Below are positions 8,533 to 15,168 of a stretch of DNA of 16,384 nt, piece by piece (position 1 is the first letter of the stretch; each line of letters begins with the position of its first letter). The translations under genes and the position numbers were made by a program. Source of the stretch: Alphaproteobacteria bacterium (GTDB lineage Bacteria > Pseudomonadota > Alphaproteobacteria > UBA8366); assembly GCA_029861675.1 (NCBI GenBank), contig JAOTYV010000078.1:1-16384 (forward strand), read 5' to 3'. The notes beneath the pieces are model-generated. The model saw only the letters and a program-made list of their open reading frames with translations. It was not told the origin of the DNA and ran no database searches.

Positions 8533-8597
8533 AAAACGAGTGCGCCGGAGCAGCCATAATTTGCCGCCCCGGCGGACCCTTAACGGCGATCCGTCCG

Positions 8598-9260
8598 TCA
8601 CAGCACCTTCGACTTTATCTGATCGATACATTTATCGGCGCGTTCTTTCAGGAGCTTCTTGAGATGTGCCGCCTGGTTGCCCATCATTTCATCATAGGTC
8701 GGTGCAACTTCGGCTTTTTCGGGGCCGCCGACATGACACATGTATTGTACGAATATCTTTCCGGTTTTCGTATCGGTAATGCGAACCAGGCCGGAGTAGC
8801 CGACGCGATAGCGCGACCAGGTGGTGGGGAAATAATTAAAACCCCAGCCTCGGGTCTCGACATCGACGATGATACCACCGGTGTTGTTGGATTTGGCCCA
8901 GGCGCCGAGATCGTCGGGTTTGTCTTTCTGGGCAAAGTCCAGCACCTTCGGGTTGGCCTTGGTGTGATAATGCCGGCGCAGATAGTGCGCCAGCTTTCGC
9001 TCGATGCGCCGCGACGGATCCTCGACCTTATTCTCGGCAATGATCTGTCGACCTTTTTCATGCGCCGCAACCGCACCCACGACCGCGAACATGGCCTTAT
9101 CAGCCGTGAGTGCGCCGAAGCTGGGAGCGTCTTCGTTGACGATAGTCACGGATTGACCGCGCAGGTTCACGGTATCCTTGTGATCCGAGAGGCGGACTTC
9201 CGGCGTCGAACAACCGGCGAGCGCGGCTGCCAGAACAACGGCGAATAGGAGTCGGGACAT
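8598..9260 (-). CDS. Hypothetical lipoprotein
   Basis: I do not recognise this 220-residue protein. It begins with a clear lipoprotein signal (MSRLLFAVVLAAALAGCST) whose LAGC lipobox places the lipidated cysteine at residue 17, so it is probably anchored in a membrane facing the periplasm. The mature part has a small hydrophobic patch (MFAVVGAVAAHEKG, about 56-69), a basic helix-rich segment (SRRIERKLAHYLRRHYH) and a beta-rich stretch (GGIIVDVETRGWGFNYFP, then VGYSGLVRITDTKTGKIF). It ends in a charged helix (HLKKLLKERADKCIDQIKS). Upstream is a TGAGG site about ten bases before the ATG and an AT-rich gap. It converges with the broken permease gene 65 bases away. It could be a separate unit rather than the end of the upstream decarboxylase operon, because the gap between them is about 240 bases. 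Confidence 0.85.
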   Translation of the reverse strand: MSRLLFAVVLAAALAGCSTPEVRLSDHKDTVNLRGQSVTIVNEDAPSFGALTADKAMFAVVGAVAAHEKGRQIIAENKVEDPSRRIERKLAHYLRRHYHTKANPKVLDFAQKDKPDDLGAWAKSNNTGGIIVDVETRGWGFNYFPTTWSRYRVGYSGLVRITDTKTGKIFVQYMCHVGGPEKAEVAPTYDEMMGNQAAHLKKLLKERADKCIDQIKSKVL

Positions 9261-9370
9261 TCTACGACCTCATCATTCTAAGTCGCGGACGGAGGTATCC
9301 GCGACGCGAGTGACGGTACATGGACGTGGTTACCGAACCGCTAATGGTCTCGTTCTATTGGAAAGACTGC

Positions 9371-9430
9371 TTAAAATGCATATTCGATATTTTCCATAAT
9401 ATACATTATGCGACATTCATATCATGAATT
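9371..9430. promoter_or_regulatory. AT-rich island with two adjacent inverted repeats, possible promoter/operator
   Basis: Within otherwise GC-rich DNA, this roughly 60-base stretch is strongly AT-rich and carries two tight inverted repeats: CATAAT-atac-ATTATG at 9395-9410 and ATTCAT-atc-ATGAAT at 9415-9429, with a third loose symmetry (ATAT-tcg-ATAT) at 9380-9390. It lies between the decarboxylase beta subunit and the lipoprotein gene, about 110-170 bases upstream of the latter. On the minus strand a TATTAT can be read as a -10 element, but I see no good matching -35, so the promoter reading is tentative. Confidence 0.35.
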
Positions 9431-9498
9431 CAGGGTGCCACACCCGGGTTCCCCAAATCCAAATTCCATCTCAAGATCGAGCCTACCCCGCCGGTGTG

Positions 9499-10083
9499 TT
9501 AAGCGATCGCGTCGCCCATCAACGCAACCCGGAATCGATCCTTGAGGTACGGCCCATTGTTGGACGGCAGATCGAATTTCAGCGGCTCGTGAATGATCTT
9601 GGCGACAACCACCACCGGCCCCGGCGCCTGCAAGGTCAACTCCTTGAGCTCATCCAGTTCCGATTCCTTGGTAATCGTCGCGGTCGTGGCGATGCCCGAC
9701 GCCTTGGCAATCCCGGCCAGGTCGGTCGCTCCTGTCGTATGGGTTGGCTGGCCGCCGGTTTCGCCATAGGCGCTGTTGTCGAGCACCAGGACCGCAAGAT
9801 TGGTCACCGGATCATTCGCAATGCTGGCGAACGAGCCCATGCCCATCAGCATGTCGCCATCGCCGGTTATCACCAGGACGCGTTTCTCCGGCTGCGCCTT
9901 GGCGACGCCGAAACCGATCATCGTCGCGCCGCCCATGGCGCCCCAGACATAGAAATTCTCCGGCCGGTCGCCCGCATTGCTGACATCCCAGCAGGATGAC
10001 CCGAGACCGGCGACGACCAGCAAATTGTCGTCGCGCTCGCCAAGAAGGCCGCTCACCAGGTCTCTTCTGTGCAATTGATTCAT
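9499..10083 (-). CDS. Thiamine-diphosphate 2-oxoacid decarboxylase, beta subunit (ComE/sulfopyruvate decarboxylase-like)
   Basis: This 194-residue protein is the C-terminal thiamine-diphosphate-binding half of a split decarboxylase. The cofactor and Mg motif runs from GDGDMLMGMGSFASIAND (starting at Gly74) to the closing Asn103 in VLVLDN, the expected spacing of about 30 residues. An SSCWDVSNAGDRPENFYVWG segment precedes GAMGGATMIGFGVA, which matches the sulfopyruvate/phosphonopyruvate decarboxylase family. Its ATG overlaps the alpha-subunit stop by four bases (ATGA), as expected for two chains made in equal amounts. The substrate is not settled: no coenzyme M, phosphonate or taurine pathway genes are visible nearby, so sulfopyruvate, phosphonopyruvate or another short 2-oxoacid are all possible. 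Confidence 0.85.
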   Translation of the reverse strand: MNQLHRRDLVSGLLGERDDNLLVVAGLGSSCWDVSNAGDRPENFYVWGAMGGATMIGFGVAKAQPEKRVLVITGDGDMLMGMGSFASIANDPVTNLAVLVLDNSAYGETGGQPTHTTGATDLAGIAKASGIATTATITKESELDELKELTLQAPGPVVVVAKIIHEPLKFDLPSNNGPYLKDRFRVALMGDAIA

Positions 10084-10613
10084 TTCGCCAACTCCCGGAA
10101 ATCCTTGAAGCCCAGCACCTTTTGCGAGAGAAGCACGGCGACCATCTGTTGGCCGTCAAAGGCCAACCGCGCGGCCGCCTTGACCGCAGGTGCAATATCC
10201 TCGGCCGCGTCGACCCGGTGCAACCGAACGCCCATCGCTTCAAGGCTCGCCGGCGCGCCCTGGCCCATCGGTACCTGCCAGGAATTGAACTCGCCGTATT
10301 CGCCCCGCATGGTGATGATCATCAACAACGGAATGCGGCAGGTGTTCGGCATCGCCAACGCATTGATGATGTTTCCCACGCCGCTGCTTTGCAACAGCAT
10401 CACGCCCTTACATCCGCCGAGCCAGGATCCGGCAAGCATGTAGATGCCTTCTTCCTCGGTGGTCATGGTGGTCATCGAAACGTCGTTATCCGCCTGACAC
10501 AATTCGATCAGCCGTTTATGTCCGGCGTCGGGCACTTGGCATACTTGTGTGATGCCTTCATCGCGCAACGTCTTGTGCACGTCGGCGGGCCAATCCAATG
10601 CGTTCTCGCTCAT
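10080..10613 (-). CDS. Thiamine-diphosphate 2-oxoacid decarboxylase, alpha subunit (ComD/sulfopyruvate decarboxylase-like)
   Basis: This 177-residue protein is the N-terminal pyrimidine-binding half of the split enzyme. Its TTEEEGIYMLAGSWLGG (51-67) carries the glutamate that activates the thiamine ring in this superfamily, and LLQSSGVGNIINALA with IPLLMIITMRGEYGE follows, the usual ComD order. The opening WPADVHKTLRDEGITQVCQVPD also resembles archaeal ComD. A strong AAGGAGAGG site lies about nine bases before the ATG. The gene starts 47 bases after the small RHH-like gene and overlaps its partner by four bases. The family call is solid from the motifs; the physiological reaction is inferred only as decarboxylation of a 2-oxoacid to an aldehyde. 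Confidence 0.85.
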   Translation of the reverse strand: MSENALDWPADVHKTLRDEGITQVCQVPDAGHKRLIELCQADNDVSMTTMTTEEEGIYMLAGSWLGGCKGVMLLQSSGVGNIINALAMPNTCRIPLLMIITMRGEYGEFNSWQVPMGQGAPASLEAMGVRLHRVDAAEDIAPAVKAAARLAFDGQQMVAVLLSQKVLGFKDFRELAK

Positions 10614-10660
10614 GCGCGGGTGCCTCTCCTTAACTCGTTGATTTAATGATGAATAGTTGG

Positions 10661-10927
10661 TTAGGTGTAAAGATCTCGATCACGATCATAGGCCTCGGCA
10701 AACAACTCCAGCAACCGGCTGGCCTCTTGATTGTGGTCGGCGTATTGCATCAACCCCTTGGTGACGAACGAGGAAAATCCCACTGCCTCGCCCTTCCCGC
10801 GTAATTCGAAACGTTTCGCGATTTCATCCAGATCCTGATGCACCAGTTTGCGCGCCATCACGTTGAGCTGCGATTTAACGAAGCGGTTCTTGCCGCGCCA
10901 TTTGTTCTGCGACCGGGTGGTGGCCAT
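10661..10927 (-). CDS. Small hypothetical protein, possible ribbon-helix-helix DNA-binding protein
   Basis: This 88-residue protein starts at an ATG (10927) behind a GGAAGG site; the frame is open further upstream to 10999, but that part is arginine/proline-rich and lacks a ribosome site. I do not recognise the family. Its layout fits a ribbon-helix-helix fold: a basic N-terminus (TRSQNKWRGKNRF), a short strand (KSQLNVMARK, about 18-27), an amphipathic helix (LVHQDLDEIAKRF), a glycine-containing turn and a second helix (AVGFSSFVTKGLMQYADH). An acidic tail (EASRLLELFAEAYDRDRD) follows. If so, it could be a dimeric regulator of its own operon, lying between the GGT and decarboxylase genes on the same strand. 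The fold is judged by eye and is only a hypothesis; the gene itself is well supported by start and spacing. Confidence 0.7.
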   Translation of the reverse strand: MATTRSQNKWRGKNRFVKSQLNVMARKLVHQDLDEIAKRFELRGKGEAVGFSSFVTKGLMQYADHNQEASRLLELFAEAYDRDRDLYT

Positions 10928-11054
10928 CGCTGCCTTCCGTCTATTGGGCGGCGGGCGTCCGCGCCGCCGTAGTCCCTCGGAACCGCGGCGGCCTTGCACC
11001 CCCGCGTCCGTCTCTTCTACTGCGTCGCCTGCCCTGAGTCACGGTGCGGCCCGT

Positions 11055-12650
11055 TCAATATCCGAGGGCGCAGCCGTCCTTGCGCGGGTCCGAACCGCCG
11101 GCAAGCGTGCCTTCGGCCCAGTCGATCTGGATCGCCTGTCCACCGCCGATCGGTTTGGCCGGCGCTTCGACATCGTGCCCGAAGTCCCGCAGCCGATCCG
11201 CCACCGATGCCGGTACGCCGCATTCCACGTCGACGCCCCGGCTGCTCGGGGTCGACAGAAAGCGTGGAAAATCAATTGCCTCCTGAACATCCATGTCATA
11301 ATCGAAGATGTTCGACAGGACATGCGCATGGCCGATCGCCTGGTATTGTCCGCCCATGACGCCGAACGGCATCACGGCGCGGCCGTCCCGCGCGACCATC
11401 CCCGGAATGATCGTGTGCAACGGCCGCTTGTTGGGGCCGATGCAATTCGGATGCCCCGGCTCCACGACAAAACCGCAGCCGCGGTTCTGCAGCATGACGC
11501 CCGATTCCGGCCCCATGATGCCGCTGCCGAAGGCGGAAAACAGCGAATTGATGAAGCTGACCGCGTTGCGATCCTTGTCAACCACGCACAGATAGACCGT
11601 ATCGTGATGCGCCGGCAGGACCGACGGCGGGATATCCTGCATCGCCCGATCCGCGATGATGGCGTCGCGCAGCTCGGTGGCATGGTCGTCCGACAACATC
11701 CAGTCGATCGGCACCTGTGCCCGGTCCGGATCGGCCACCACCGTATCCCGGTCGCCATAGGCAAGCCGCGCCGCCTCGATCTCGAGATGCAGACGTTCGG
11801 CGGACAGCGGGTCCATCGACGCCATATCGTAACCCGATAGAATATTGAGGATTTCCAGCGCGACGATGCCTTGGCCGTTGGGCGGACATTCATACACGGT
11901 GTTGCCGCGATACTCGGTCCTGACCGGCGTAACATACTCGCCCTGGGCCGCGGCAAAATCCGCGAGGGTATGATGGCCGCCGACTTCCTGAAGCCGCGAC
12001 ACCAGATCGTCGGCGACCGGGCCGGTATAGAAACCATCCCTGCCCTGTTCGGCGATCCGTTGCAGGGTTGCCGCCAACTTCGTTTGGCGGTGCACTTTGC
12101 CCTCGGGCAACGTCTTGCCGTCAAACAGGAAAACAGAGCGGCTGCTCGGGTCGTGGCTCAGCGTTTCGATATTGGACGCCCAGTCGACCGAAACCCGCGA
12201 TGTCACCGGATAGCCGTCGCGGGCAAACCGGATCGCCGGCTGCAGCAATTCACCGAGATCCTTGGTGCCGTGATCGGCGATAAGACGGGACCAAGCGTCG
12301 ATCGCGCCCGGCACGGTGACCGCATGCGGCGTATGCTGGTCGATCTTGGTGATGCCCTGCTTGACGTACCAGTCGGGATCGGCGCCGGCGGGCGCCCGGC
12401 CGGACCCGTTAAAAGCGAGAATTTTGTCTTCGCCGCCCGGCGCGAACAGCATGAAGCAATCGCCGCCGATACCGGTCGATTGGGGTTCAACGACGCATTG
12501 GACGGCACAGGCCGCAACGGCCGCGTCCATGGCGTTGCCGCCTTCCTGCAAGACCTTGATCGCCGTCATGGTCGACAGCGGATGCGACGTCGCCGCCATG
12601 CCGTTCAGCGCACGAACCGGCGAGCGGCCGGGAAGTTCCAAATTGCGCAT
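11055..12650 (-). CDS. Gamma-glutamyltransferase family protein (Ntn hydrolase)
   Basis: Members of this family are made as a proenzyme that cuts itself before a conserved threonine, which then acts as the nucleophile on gamma-glutamyl amides such as glutathione. The 531-residue protein has the large-subunit landmarks (GGNAMDAAVAACAVQCVVEPQ near 37-57, STGIGGDCFMLF, FNGSGRAP) and the cleavage site HHD/T with Thr351 (TVYLCVVDKDRNAVSFINSL). A small-subunit core SGIMGPESGVMLQNRG and the C-terminal MGGQYQAIGHAHVLSN follow. There is no signal peptide, so unlike Escherichia coli Ggt it is predicted to stay in the cytoplasm, as in YwrD-like members. It is the first gene of the leftward cluster; 127 bases separate it from the small RHH-like gene. 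The substrate may be a gamma-glutamyl compound other than glutathione, or another amide. Confidence 0.9.
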   Translation of the reverse strand: MRNLELPGRSPVRALNGMAATSHPLSTMTAIKVLQEGGNAMDAAVAACAVQCVVEPQSTGIGGDCFMLFAPGGEDKILAFNGSGRAPAGADPDWYVKQGITKIDQHTPHAVTVPGAIDAWSRLIADHGTKDLGELLQPAIRFARDGYPVTSRVSVDWASNIETLSHDPSSRSVFLFDGKTLPEGKVHRQTKLAATLQRIAEQGRDGFYTGPVADDLVSRLQEVGGHHTLADFAAAQGEYVTPVRTEYRGNTVYECPPNGQGIVALEILNILSGYDMASMDPLSAERLHLEIEAARLAYGDRDTVVADPDRAQVPIDWMLSDDHATELRDAIIADRAMQDIPPSVLPAHHDTVYLCVVDKDRNAVSFINSLFSAFGSGIMGPESGVMLQNRGCGFVVEPGHPNCIGPNKRPLHTIIPGMVARDGRAVMPFGVMGGQYQAIGHAHVLSNIFDYDMDVQEAIDFPRFLSTPSSRGVDVECGVPASVADRLRDFGHDVEAPAKPIGGGQAIQIDWAEGTLAGGSDPRKDGCALGY

Positions 12651-12752
12651 TTCAATGTCCCGGAAAGCTGTTGGGGAGGTCGCCTGGGATGGTAAGTTCT
12701 GCGTCGATACGGGTCAAACATACTGTGACTGAACCAACCGGGCACCCCTCGC

Positions 12753-13553
12753 ATGAGCAACGAAACCGACCGTCTGATCCAAGTGATGGCCCGCCTGCGC
12801 GATCCGCAATCCGGTTGTCCGTGGGATATTGAGCAGACATTTGAGACCATAGCGCCCTACACAATCGAGGAGGCCTATGAAGTCGCCGACGCGATCGAAC
12901 AGTCGGATATGGCCGCGTTGAAAGAAGAACTCGGCGACTTGTTGCTGCAAGTCGCCTACCACGCCCGCATGGCCGAGGAAGAATGCGTCTTCGACTTCGA
13001 GGACGTCGCGCGGACCATTGCGGACAAGATGATCCGCCGGCATCCCCATGTATTTGGCGCGGAAACCGTCGCGAATGCCGATGTGCAGACCGCCAATTGG
13101 GAGGCACAGAAAGCCGCCGAACGGGCCGCCAAGGCCAACGCCGATGGTCAGGAAACCGGCGTTCTCGACGGCGTTCCGCGCAACCTGCCCGCGCTCATGC
13201 GGGCGGAGAAATTGACCAAGCGCGCGGCCCGGGTCGGCTTTGATTGGCCCGAGGCGGCACAAATCTTCGACAAAATCGACGAGGAGATCGGCGAAATTAA
13301 GGAGGTTATCGCCGCGGGCGGCGGTCACGGCCGAATGGAGGACGAAATCGGCGACCTACTGTTCTGCGCCGCCAATCTGGCACGCCATTTCAAGATCGAT
13401 CCGGAGGCAGCACTGCGCGGCGCCAACGCAAAATTCGAACGCCGGTTCCGGTCGATGGAAGCGACGTTCCAGGGCCAAGGCAAGACGATTGCCGACGCCT
13501 CGCTCGACGAAATGGAGCAACGCTGGCAGGCCGTGAAGGCGGAAGAGCGCTGA
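12753..13553 (+). CDS. mazG: Nucleoside triphosphate pyrophosphohydrolase MazG
   Basis: MazG hydrolyses (d)NTPs to the monophosphate and pyrophosphate, cleaning the nucleotide pool and in some bacteria affecting ppGpp-linked starvation survival. The 266-residue protein has both tandem MazG domains: the first with GCPWD (21-25), the EExxE helix (EEAYEVADA, from Glu39) and ELGDLLLQV (59-67), followed by the conserved RRHPHVFG (95-102). The second carries IDEEIGEIKEVI and the DEIGDLLFCAANLARH helix, which hold the metal-binding acidic residues of the catalytic domain. It is the only + strand gene in this part of the window, divergent from the GGT gene by 102 bases, in which I see no clear promoter, and it converges on the next gene with only 10 bases between stops. 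Confidence 0.95.
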   Translation: MSNETDRLIQVMARLRDPQSGCPWDIEQTFETIAPYTIEEAYEVADAIEQSDMAALKEELGDLLLQVAYHARMAEEECVFDFEDVARTIADKMIRRHPHVFGAETVANADVQTANWEAQKAAERAAKANADGQETGVLDGVPRNLPALMRAEKLTKRAARVGFDWPEAAQIFDKIDEEIGEIKEVIAAGGGHGRMEDEIGDLLFCAANLARHFKIDPEAALRGANAKFERRFRSMEATFQGQGKTIADASLDEMEQRWQAVKAEER

Positions 13554-13563
13554 ATGGGCGGCT

Positions 13564-14064
13564 TTACTGTTGGCGATCGTCGTCGTTGCGCCGGCTCTTG
13601 CCGACCTGGCTGCCGAAGTAGAACCCAACCACGACCATCACCAGCATCTGCATGTTCGAGTAGCTCCGCACGCCGGCAAGCATCGCGAGACAAAAGCTGC
13701 CGACGACCAGCAGGGTGATGAGCGCCGGCATGTCGGGCTTCCATCCCTGCAGCGACTTTTTAAAATCGAAGCCAATCGCGCGGACAAACCACAGGATGAT
13801 CACCAGCAGCACCGAAAGCTGCAGCAGCGGCATTGCGAAGGTCCAGATCTGATTCCAGAGCCGGTTGATGAACTTGGCCGTTTCAATGGACTTTTTGCCG
13901 CTGGCCTCCGCTTGGCCGGAATGGAGAAAGAACTCCGAACCGACAAGGACGACATTGAACAGGAGAACCACGATCAGAATTGCAAAGACGAACCAGAGCA
14001 GCTGCGATGCGGGCGTTCTGGCCGACGGTTCGGTCCGCTGGGAATCGGAAGGGTCCATACTCAT
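13564..14064 (-). CDS. Multi-pass inner-membrane protein of unknown function
   Basis: I do not recognise this protein; from the ATG at 14064 it has 166 residues. After a short hydrophilic N-terminus there is a long hydrophobic helix (about 22-45, LLWFVFAILIVVLLFNVVLV), a second (75-95, TFAMPLLQLSVLLVIILWFV) and a third (113-132, ALITLLVVGSFCLAMLAG). A shorter fourth candidate lies at 138-153, followed by a basic-then-acidic tail (KSRRNDDDRQQ). The start is uncertain: ATG 14058 and ATG 14118 are also in frame and none has a strong ribosome site. It ends ten bases from the mazG stop on the other strand. An AT-rich stretch upstream (about 14119-14150) may hold its promoter, but the -10/-35 spacing I can find is poor. 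Confidence 0.75.
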   Translation of the reverse strand: MSMDPSDSQRTEPSARTPASQLLWFVFAILIVVLLFNVVLVGSEFFLHSGQAEASGKKSIETAKFINRLWNQIWTFAMPLLQLSVLLVIILWFVRAIGFDFKKSLQGWKPDMPALITLLVVGSFCLAMLAGVRSYSNMQMLVMVVVGFYFGSQVGKSRRNDDDRQQ

Positions 14065-14202
14065 GGAGGCACCACGCGCTCTTGCCAAAGGGAACCTCAC
14101 GCAATAGCGCACGCGCATTTAACATTCTGTAAATAATACGAAAATTTTGCAATCTAGCGGTATCCACGCACCGAATACCGGCATTTTTCTGGGAATCTCG
14201 CG

Positions 14203-15072
14203 CTATTCCTTCATCAGCAAATGAACCAGGCTGGACGTGTCCCAGCGGCCGCCGCCGCGGGCCTGCACCGTGGCGTAGAACTGGTCGATCAGCGCGGCGA
14301 CCGGCAGGCGTGCGCCGTTCTTGTTCGCCTCGTCCAGCGCTATTCCCAGATCCTTGCGCATCCAGTTGACCGCGAAGCCGAATTCGAACTCACCCTTGCA
14401 CATGGTCGGCGCCCGGTTTTCCATTTGCCAGGAACCGGCGGCGCCCTTCGAGATGGTGTCGATGACTTTTTCCATGTCGAGACCGGCCTGGAGCCCGAAA
14501 TTGACGCCTTCGGATAGCCCCTGCACCAGCCCCGCGATGCAGATCTGGTTGACCATCTTGGTGAGCTGGCCCGCACCGGTCGGTCCGATTAGCGTCACCT
14601 TTTGCGCGTAGCAGTCGATCACCGGCTCCGCTTTCTTGAACGTGCTTTTCTGTCCGCCGCACATGACGGTGAGCGCGCCATTCACCGCTCCCGCCTCGCC
14701 GCCCGAAACCGGCGCGTCGATGAAGCCGACCCCTTGTTTCTTGCCCGTGGCGGCCAGTTCGCGCGCAACTTCGGCGGATGCCGTCGTGTTGTCGACCAGA
14801 ATGGCCCCCTTGGTCATGCCCGCAAAGACGCCCTTGCCGCCAAGCACGACGCTCCGCAAATCGTCGTCATTGCCGACGCAGGTAAAGACGATATCGGCGC
14901 CTTTGGCCGCGTCGCGCGGTGTGCGTTTTGCGGCGCCTTTGAATTTCTTGACCCATTTTTGCGCCTTGGCCGCCGTGCGGTTGTAGACGGTTACGTCATG
15001 CCCGGCTTTTTTGAGATGCCCGGCCATGTGGTACCCCATGACGCCGAGTCCAACGAACGCAACTTTGGTCAT
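14203..15072 (-). CDS. NAD(P)-dependent beta-hydroxyacid dehydrogenase (3-hydroxyisobutyrate dehydrogenase family)
   Basis: These enzymes oxidise 3-hydroxyacids such as 3-hydroxyisobutyrate, or reduce tartronate semialdehyde or succinic semialdehyde, using NAD(P). The 289-residue protein starts behind a GGGAGA site and opens with the Rossmann motif VGLGVMG (7-13). The substrate-binding DAPVSGGEAGAVNGAL (119-134) and the catalytic Lys172 in GAGQLTKMVNQ are intact, followed by the C-terminal all-helical dimer domain. Tyr30-Asn31-Arg32 after the first beta strands is of the kind usually linked with NADP preference in this family, though this is only suggestive. It follows the phosphatase gene on the same strand after 96 bases. 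The exact substrate cannot be told from the sequence; MmsB- and GarR/GlxR-like roles are both open. Confidence 0.92.
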   Translation of the reverse strand: MTKVAFVGLGVMGYHMAGHLKKAGHDVTVYNRTAAKAQKWVKKFKGAAKRTPRDAAKGADIVFTCVGNDDDLRSVVLGGKGVFAGMTKGAILVDNTTASAEVARELAATGKKQGVGFIDAPVSGGEAGAVNGALTVMCGGQKSTFKKAEPVIDCYAQKVTLIGPTGAGQLTKMVNQICIAGLVQGLSEGVNFGLQAGLDMEKVIDTISKGAAGSWQMENRAPTMCKGEFEFGFAVNWMRKDLGIALDEANKNGARLPVAALIDQFYATVQARGGGRWDTSSLVHLLMKE

Positions 15073-15168
15073 ATTGATTTTCTCCCTGTAAGTATTTTTT
15101 TCGATTTGCACGGGGCATTCGGCCCACACCCGGCGGCGGGCGCAGTGTAGCGTTGCGCGCCAGCCCCC

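Noticed and set aside
8533..8597. Short GC-rich symmetry (CCGCC-CC-GGCGG) between the permease and the lipoprotein gene, considered as a bidirectional terminator
   Set aside because: The loop would be only two bases and no T run follows on either strand.
9424..9999. A 191-codon + strand open frame over the decarboxylase beta subunit
   Set aside because: The minus strand frame contains the complete GDGD...N cofactor motif and is coupled to the alpha subunit, so the + frame is a shadow.
10947..10968. GC-rich inverted repeat (GGCGGCG ... CGCCGCC) between the GGT gene and the small RHH-like gene, considered as a terminator
   Set aside because: There is no following T run on either strand, and such GC repeats arise easily in this composition. 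It might still form an attenuating hairpin, but I cannot support that.
10848..11840. A 330-codon + strand open frame spanning the small gene and the GGT gene
   Set aside because: It crosses the borders of two well-supported minus strand genes and has an arginine/proline-rich shadow composition.
14158..14180. Inverted repeat CGGTAT ... ATACCG downstream of the dehydrogenase gene, considered as a terminator
   Set aside because: The arms are only six bases, the loop is eleven, and the T run lies on the side that would serve a + strand gene, which does not exist here.
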